Positions 52,242 to 56,753 of a DNA stretch of 56,753 bases are shown piece by piece (the stretch's first letter is position 1; every line of letters starts with the position of its first letter). The DNA is from a virus. The notes under the pieces were generated by a model. The model was not told the DNA's origin. It made no database searches and saw only the letters and a list, made by a program, of their open reading frames with translations. The position numbers and the translations under genes were made by a program. The stretch is taken from the IMG/VR virus record IMGVR_UViG_3300032224_001432, positions 1 through 56,753 of that record. The stretch is one strand, 5' to 3'.

Positions 52242-53356
52242 TGATAGAGCTAGCCAAAGTAATAAAGGTCAGCCCTAGAGAGAAGACGGTAGACCTACAA
52301 TGCGTCAACACACATCGCACTCCGATGTCTGTTCCGCTTATCTATCAGAACATGCACCCGGACCATGATGGCGGTACGGACTTCATGCCTGAAGAAGGTG
52401 CCTACTGCTTCATAGCTTTCCCCACTGATGGTAGTTCTCCAGCCATTCTGGGATTTGTAAATAAGCCTAGTTATGGAGCAGCCGTAGATGATTCTGGCAC
52501 AGCTCTAGAAGAGCCTGATCCTGTACCAGAGCTTAGCTACTCATACAACAGAGCCGCGCTGGACCCAGGCGACCATCGAGTAGCAACCGCTGACGGAAAT
52601 CATTTGACTCTTCGTAGAGGCGGTGTAGTCGAGATAGGGTCTACGCCCCTATCCCAGTTAATGTTCATACCTATAGAAAACGTAGTGCGCTTCTACGCGC
52701 AGCGCTATCAACTACGTTCTCCGTTGGGTGAAATAGATTGGGGACACGTAGAACTGACTAATAACGGCTCGATTAAATTCGATGCTAATAAAGCTACGCC
52801 TGTTTTAGTTAGATACGGGATAAAAGAGACTGCCCAAGAGAACGTTACCGAGCACTACACCGTAGAGGTACGTGCCGGACAAGTTGATCCTGAAACACAG
52901 GACGGCGCAAACGTAGCACATCATTTTGCCCACACGTTTAGCCAACAATCAGTACAACAGTTCACACCACCAAAAGATAAGGGCGTAATATCTATATGTG
53001 TGTTTGACCACACTAATAACAACGCCGGTACTTTCGTATTTCAGGTGAACCGTGACGGTAATGTATACGTTAGCGCTGCCGTAGATGTGTTCATACATGC
53101 TAGAAAAGCGTATCTAACGGCAGAAGAACTAAAGGCCAAGATTGCTACAATCGTGGCACTTGAGTCGCCTAAGATAATACTTGGAGCTCTAGCAGATGGA
53201 TCAGTGGTTCCGGATGGAATTTATAAAGCGCTGTTAGGAGAAGCGGTCATAAACTGGCTGAACTCACACACGCACTCCCATCCGATGGGTCCTACGCTAA
53301 CGCCAGTAGACCCTGCAACTAGCGCGCTCCTATCAGACGTTGTAAAACTAAAATAA
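52241..53356 (+). CDS. Baseplate spike / gpV-like protein
   Basis: 371 residues; ATG shares a base with the RNAP stop (TAATG). The N-terminal ~90 residues look like the OB-fold of baseplate spike proteins (VIKVSPREKTVDLQCV, then GTDFMPEEGAYCFIAFPTDG). A middle beta region follows. The C-terminus carries NSHTHSHPMGPTLTPVDPAT, the His-rich HxHP-type end typical of gpV/gp45-like spikes, which bind metal at the tip. It would puncture the outer envelope layer on contraction. Its placement directly after RNAP, far from other baseplate genes, is notable. The next gene starts 19 bases later. Confidence 0.82.
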   Translation: MIELAKVIKVSPREKTVDLQCVNTHRTPMSVPLIYQNMHPDHDGGTDFMPEEGAYCFIAFPTDGSSPAILGFVNKPSYGAAVDDSGTALEEPDPVPELSYSYNRAALDPGDHRVATADGNHLTLRRGGVVEIGSTPLSQLMFIPIENVVRFYAQRYQLRSPLGEIDWGHVELTNNGSIKFDANKATPVLVRYGIKETAQENVTEHYTVEVRAGQVDPETQDGANVAHHFAHTFSQQSVQQFTPPKDKGVISICVFDHTNNNAGTFVFQVNRDGNVYVSAAVDVFIHARKAYLTAEELKAKIATIVALESPKIILGALADGSVVPDGIYKALLGEAVINWLNSHTHSHPMGPTLTPVDPATSALLSDVVKLK

Positions 53357-53375
53357 TACTTAACAGGTGCCTACT

Positions 53376-56300
53376 ATGACTGAGGCTCAGCTAAAAGATG
53401 CACTACTAGCCGCGTACCGCGCCTATAACACCACAGACGAATCTGCGGTTAAGCATGCGCTAATAGACTTTATCAATACGCTTACTGTCGGTGTAGCTGA
53501 CCTTCAGGCTGAGCCAGAGAAGTCTAAGCAATTAGAATACATAAAGTACCAGCAATATTTGATATCTGACAAGTTCGCAGAAACGTTTATAGATGAGCAA
53601 ACCACCGGTGCATATCTCAGCGTAATAAAAAACGCTGTAGGAGTGGACTCCACCGTAATTAGCGTTAGCACGCCTGTAAATCTAGGCGGCGTGACTATAC
53701 AAAACACAGACGTACAAGGCATAAATACTCCTGCAGCGTGGGCCGCAGGGTCTTACGCACAGAAATCGGTAGTCACTCACATAGGCAGTACTTGGTTTGC
53801 TAACTCGGCCACCGTGGCTGCAGATGTTCCAGGCACTTCTTCTAAATGGGTTCTTCATAACATAGCAGGCACGCCTAGAATAGTTCGCGTTAAACTATCC
53901 GGCGGTCCACCACAAGTTAATGACCAGATACGTCTGTCCATAGGCGCTACCCAGTACACCTATACGTTTACGGCTAACGACACCACCGTAAACGATCATG
54001 TGGCAGGCTTATCTAAGCTAGCATCTGTAAACACCAGTTACAAAATAGCGAACACAACATCGGCTTTAAAAGAACTGAGCGTAGGCGTAGCCAATAGTGT
54101 GTGGCAAACGTCTTTAACATCCATTGGCATATTCCTGTGGCAACCTCAGATCTATCCAATCAATTCCGTCGTTTTTTACAACAGTCAAACATGGGTTAGC
54201 ACGGGAGCTACCACGGCGGCTGACGTACCAGGCACGTCTCCTTTATGGATAACATACACCATCGGATCAGCTGGTGGTGACCTTACTGGTACATATCCCT
54301 ACCCCACACTTGCTGCTATTACTACAGCTACCACCAAGGGTAGCTCTACTAAGGTTCCAGTTATTACCATTGATACAAAGGGACGAGTTACGTCTCTTAC
54401 CGACGTAGACGTATCCGGAGGCGGAGGAGCACCCAGCGGTCCTGCTGGTGGCGACCTTACTGGAACCTACCCAAATCCTACGCTAGCTGCTGTAGCAACC
54501 GCTGCTACCAAGGGGTCAGCGTCTAAGTCTGTTACAGCGACCATTGACGCAAAAGGACGCGTTACATCTCTGAGTGATCAGGATATTGCAATCACCAAGG
54601 CCCAAGCAGGGTTAGCTAACGTCGACAACACAGCAGATGCCAGCAAGAATGTGCTCTATGCGACTACCGCAGGAAGTGCTCCTCCATCAGGGTCGGCTGG
54701 CGGCGACCTGACCGGAAACTATCCGAACCCCACCCTCGCGAGCGTCACGACCGCCGCTACCAGGGGGGCGGCCGACAAGACCGTCACCGTGACGTTGGAC
54801 GCTAAGGGTCGGATAACCACGCTGACCGAGCAGTCCATCTCGATCACACCGTCTCAGGCGGGTCTCGGCAACGTCGACAATGTCCAGCAGATCCCCATAT
54901 CGTATCTGGATACCGACGGGACGCTGGCTGCAAACTCTGACACCAAGGTTCCCAGTCAGAAGGCGGTGAAGACCTACGTCGATACGGTGGCTACCGGTGT
55001 CATGCGCTTTATGGGCAGCACTGACTGCTCCGCCAACCCTAACTACCCGAGCGCCAAGAAGGGTGAAGCCTACGTGGTCTCGGTGGCGGGAAAGATCGGC
55101 GGAGCATCTGGCATTACTGTTGAGGTGGGCGACGTGTACGTCGCCATTGCCGACAACGCTGGCGGAACACAAGCGGCCGTTGGCTTTAGTTGGGACGTTC
55201 TGCAGTACAACATCGTTGGCCCATTATTAGCCAGTAATAATCTATCCGATCTGACCAACACCGCAACGGCGCGGACGAACATTGGCCTGGGTAATGTCGA
55301 CAACACGGCGGACGCCAATAAGAACGTCCTGTACGCCGCTACGGCGGGTGGGGCTCCACCTACGGGCGCGGCTGGTGGAGATCTGACTGGGACCTATCCG
55401 AATCCTACCTTGGCAGCCGTTGCTACAGCAGCCACCAAAGGGTCTGCATCCAAGACTGTGACGGCGACCATCGATGCAAAGGGCCGCGTCACATCCTTGA
55501 GTGATCAGGACATTGCAATCACGGAGAGCCAGGTTACGAACCTGACCACCGACCTTGCCGGCAAGCTGTCGCTGACCGGTGGCTCGATGACGGGCAACAT
55601 CACGTTCGACGGTGTGCACACGGTCAAGGGCATCCCGTCGCCCTCCACAGGAACGGATGCCGCGAACAAGGCGTACGTGGACTCGGTGGCCGGTGGAGCA
55701 ACGCCTGGTCTGTATGGTTCGTTCTACGACACGACCAACCAATACGCCGCAGCCATCAACACCGGTTACCCGATTACGCTTGATACGCCTGTCGAGTACA
55801 ATGGGGTGTCGATTGTCAGTGGCAGCCGCATCACCGTTGCCTCAGGCGGCGTGTTCAACATCCAGTTCTCCGCACAGCTGGTCAACGAGGACACGTCGAT
55901 TCGCGAAGTTACCATGTGGATCAAGCTCAACGGCGTCAATGTGACGTACTCTGCGGGCGCGGTCAGCGTGCCCAATAGCCACGGCGGCACGCACGGGCAG
56001 ATTATCGCGGCGTGGAATTATGTGATGACGCTGGCTGCGGGAGACTACATTCAGTTCTACTGGGAGACGCCCAGCACGCAGGTCCATATTGAGCCTGTGC
56101 CGGATGGCGCGGCGCCTGTCAGCCCGAGCATGATTGTCACTGTGCAGCAGGTCGCCTCGACCGTTGCTGGACCGACAGGTCCTGCAGGAACGAGTCTGCT
56201 GTACGGCAGCACGGCTCCTGGTTCGGGCACGGGCAACGACGGCGACTTCTACATCAACACGACGAACAACTACCTGTACGGCCCGAAGGCCTCAGGTGCG

Positions 56301-56753
56301 TGGCCCAGCGGTACGCCGCTCACCGCAGGTACTGGTCCGGCAGGTGGTGACCTTACAGGAACGTATCCGAATCCCACACTTGCGGCTGTTGCAACTGCTG
56401 CCACCAAAGGAACAGCTGCCAAGTCCGCAACAGTCACTATCGACGCGAAAGGCCGCGTGACATCAATAACAGAACAGGACATTGCAATCACCAAGGCCCA
56501 AGCGGGGTTGGCCAACGTGGACAACACGTCGGACGCCACGAAGAACGTACTCTATGCAACCACGGCAGGCGGTGCACCTCCTACCGGAACAGCGGGCGGA
56601 GACCTCACAGGAACGTACCCAAACCCCACACTGGCAGCGGTTGCTACTGCGGCTACCTTGGGGTCTGCCACCAAGTCACTGACGGTCACGATCGACGCCA
56701 AGGGGCGCGTGACGTCGATGACGGAGAACACAATCACCGCGACCGACTCGACC
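53376..56753 (+). CDS. Long repetitive tail fibre protein, 3' truncated
   Basis: The frame starting at ATG 53376 (AGGTG ribosome site) is open to the window end: 1126 codons with no stop, so the C-terminus lies outside. Residues ~1-295 are an N-terminal attachment region. From ~298 on there are six GGDLTG(T/N)YPNPTLA repeats, interleaved with NVDNTADASKNVLYATTAG-like linkers, KGRVTSL segments, an SQKAVKTYVDTV helix region and LSDLTNTATARTNIGL. Residues ~765-925 form a C1q/jelly-roll-like domain followed by a collagen-like GPTGPAGT segment. From ~54690 the DNA becomes GC-rich. It is a receptor-binding tail fibre, with composition suggesting a recombined distal half. Confidence 0.9.
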   Translation, partial: MTEAQLKDALLAAYRAYNTTDESAVKHALIDFINTLTVGVADLQAEPEKSKQLEYIKYQQYLISDKFAETFIDEQTTGAYLSVIKNAVGVDSTVISVSTPVNLGGVTIQNTDVQGINTPAAWAAGSYAQKSVVTHIGSTWFANSATVAADVPGTSSKWVLHNIAGTPRIVRVKLSGGPPQVNDQIRLSIGATQYTYTFTANDTTVNDHVAGLSKLASVNTSYKIANTTSALKELSVGVANSVWQTSLTSIGIFLWQPQIYPINSVVFYNSQTWVSTGATTAADVPGTSPLWITYTIGSAGGDLTGTYPYPTLAAITTATTKGSSTKVPVITIDTKGRVTSLTDVDVSGGGGAPSGPAGGDLTGTYPNPTLAAVATAATKGSASKSVTATIDAKGRVTSLSDQDIAITKAQAGLANVDNTADASKNVLYATTAGSAPPSGSAGGDLTGNYPNPTLASVTTAATRGAADKTVTVTLDAKGRITTLTEQSISITPSQAGLGNVDNVQQIPISYLDTDGTLAANSDTKVPSQKAVKTYVDTVATGVMRFMGSTDCSANPNYPSAKKGEAYVVSVAGKIGGASGITVEVGDVYVAIADNAGGTQAAVGFSWDVLQYNIVGPLLASNNLSDLTNTATARTNIGLGNVDNTADANKNVLYAATAGGAPPTGAAGGDLTGTYPNPTLAAVATAATKGSASKTVTATIDAKGRVTSLSDQDIAITESQVTNLTTDLAGKLSLTGGSMTGNITFDGVHTVKGIPSPSTGTDAANKAYVDSVAGGATPGLYGSFYDTTNQYAAAINTGYPITLDTPVEYNGVSIVSGSRITVASGGVFNIQFSAQLVNEDTSIREVTMWIKLNGVNVTYSAGAVSVPNSHGGTHGQIIAAWNYVMTLAAGDYIQFYWETPSTQVHIEPVPDGAAPVSPSMIVTVQQVASTVAGPTGPAGTSLLYGSTAPGSGTGNDGDFYINTTNNYLYGPKASGAWPSGTPLTAGTGPAGGDLTGTYPNPTLAAVATAATKGTAAKSATVTIDAKGRVTSITEQDIAITKAQAGLANVDNTSDATKNVLYATTAGGAPPTGTAGGDLTGTYPNPTLAAVATAATLGSATKSLTVTIDAKGRVTSMTENTITATDST
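54270..56753 (+). repeat. Six protein-level repeats in the tail fibre
   Basis: The motif (A/S)GGDLTG.YP.PTLA begins at 54270, 54444, 54696, 55371, 56340 and 56592. A longer DNA match, ATTGCAATCACCAAGGCCCA, occurs at 54585 and 56481 in the linker part, and a similar ATTGCAATCAC at 55512. Pieces of linker are thus nearly identical although the surrounding codon use differs, showing internal duplication or gene conversion. These repeats are the likely hot spots for fibre swapping. Confidence 0.9.

Noticed and set aside
54687-55742. Long minus-strand frames opposite the tail fibre
   Set aside because: They mirror the GC-rich repetitive fibre; His/Arg/Gly-rich artefacts of the sense codons.
1-56753. 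tRNA genes, integrase, insertion sequences, attachment sites
   Set aside because: Nearly all sequence is coding and the few gaps show no cloverleaf, terminal repeats or recombinase genes.

Overview
The window is part of a large tailed-phage genome of the contractile-tail (myovirus) type. A portal protein, a gp25-like wedge, a baseplate J-like wedge, a baseplate spike, a beta-helix spike and a long repetitive tail fibre are all present, next to a complete replication and recombination cluster. No tRNA, ribosomal, integrase, transposase or housekeeping gene is visible, so this is not a host chromosome. The host cannot be named from sequence. Most genes use many ATA, CTA and AGA codons. A few (the gene at 27270-27665, the distal tail fibre and, more mildly, the candidate SSB) are visibly GC-richer.

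Layout. (1) Positions 1-27221, plus strand: tightly packed virion genes. Small Gly/Ala-rich proteins and tail or baseplate-hub proteins come first, then a sigma factor, Ig-like proteins, a cysteine-peptidase-fold protein, gp25-like and J-like wedges, a 1733-residue baseplate protein and a 1310-residue beta-helix spike. (2) Positions 27231-27868: two Rho-independent terminators flank a lone GC-rich minus-strand gene. (3) Positions 27869-42274, minus strand: replication and recombination genes. In transcription order these are an SF2 helicase, a family-4-like uracil-DNA glycosylase, DnaB-type helicase, DnaG-type primase, a Cys-rich candidate ssDNA-binding protein, DNA polymerase A, a RecA-like recombinase, two PD-(D/E)XK nucleases and RusA, with small unknowns between. 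(4) Positions 42335-56753, plus strand: two unknown proteins, the portal (with a zinc-ribbon-like insert), a 2076-residue single-chain RNA polymerase, the baseplate spike and a tail fibre that runs off the right edge. The fibre frame is open for 1126 codons to the window end.

The standout is transcription. One polypeptide carries bacterial-type RNAP beta followed by beta-prime. It has the NADFDGD catalytic loop, bridge helix, trigger loop and the C-terminal four-Cys zinc site, but lacks the N-terminal beta-prime zinc finger. A sigma-70-like factor with regions 2, 3 and 4 is encoded about 40 kb away. Both genes sit among virion structural genes and not in the replication block. This suggests, but does not prove, that the phage carries its own sigma-dependent polymerase, possibly packaged in the virion and delivered at infection. 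No alpha or omega subunit is recognisable here.

Genes are mostly coupled by ATGA or TAATG overlaps with Shine-Dalgarno sequences in the preceding gene, so long polycistronic transcripts are likely. The clearest promoter is an extended -10 element on the minus strand at 42294-42302, which fires into the replication block. Terminase, major capsid and tail sheath genes were not found and presumably lie outside the window.
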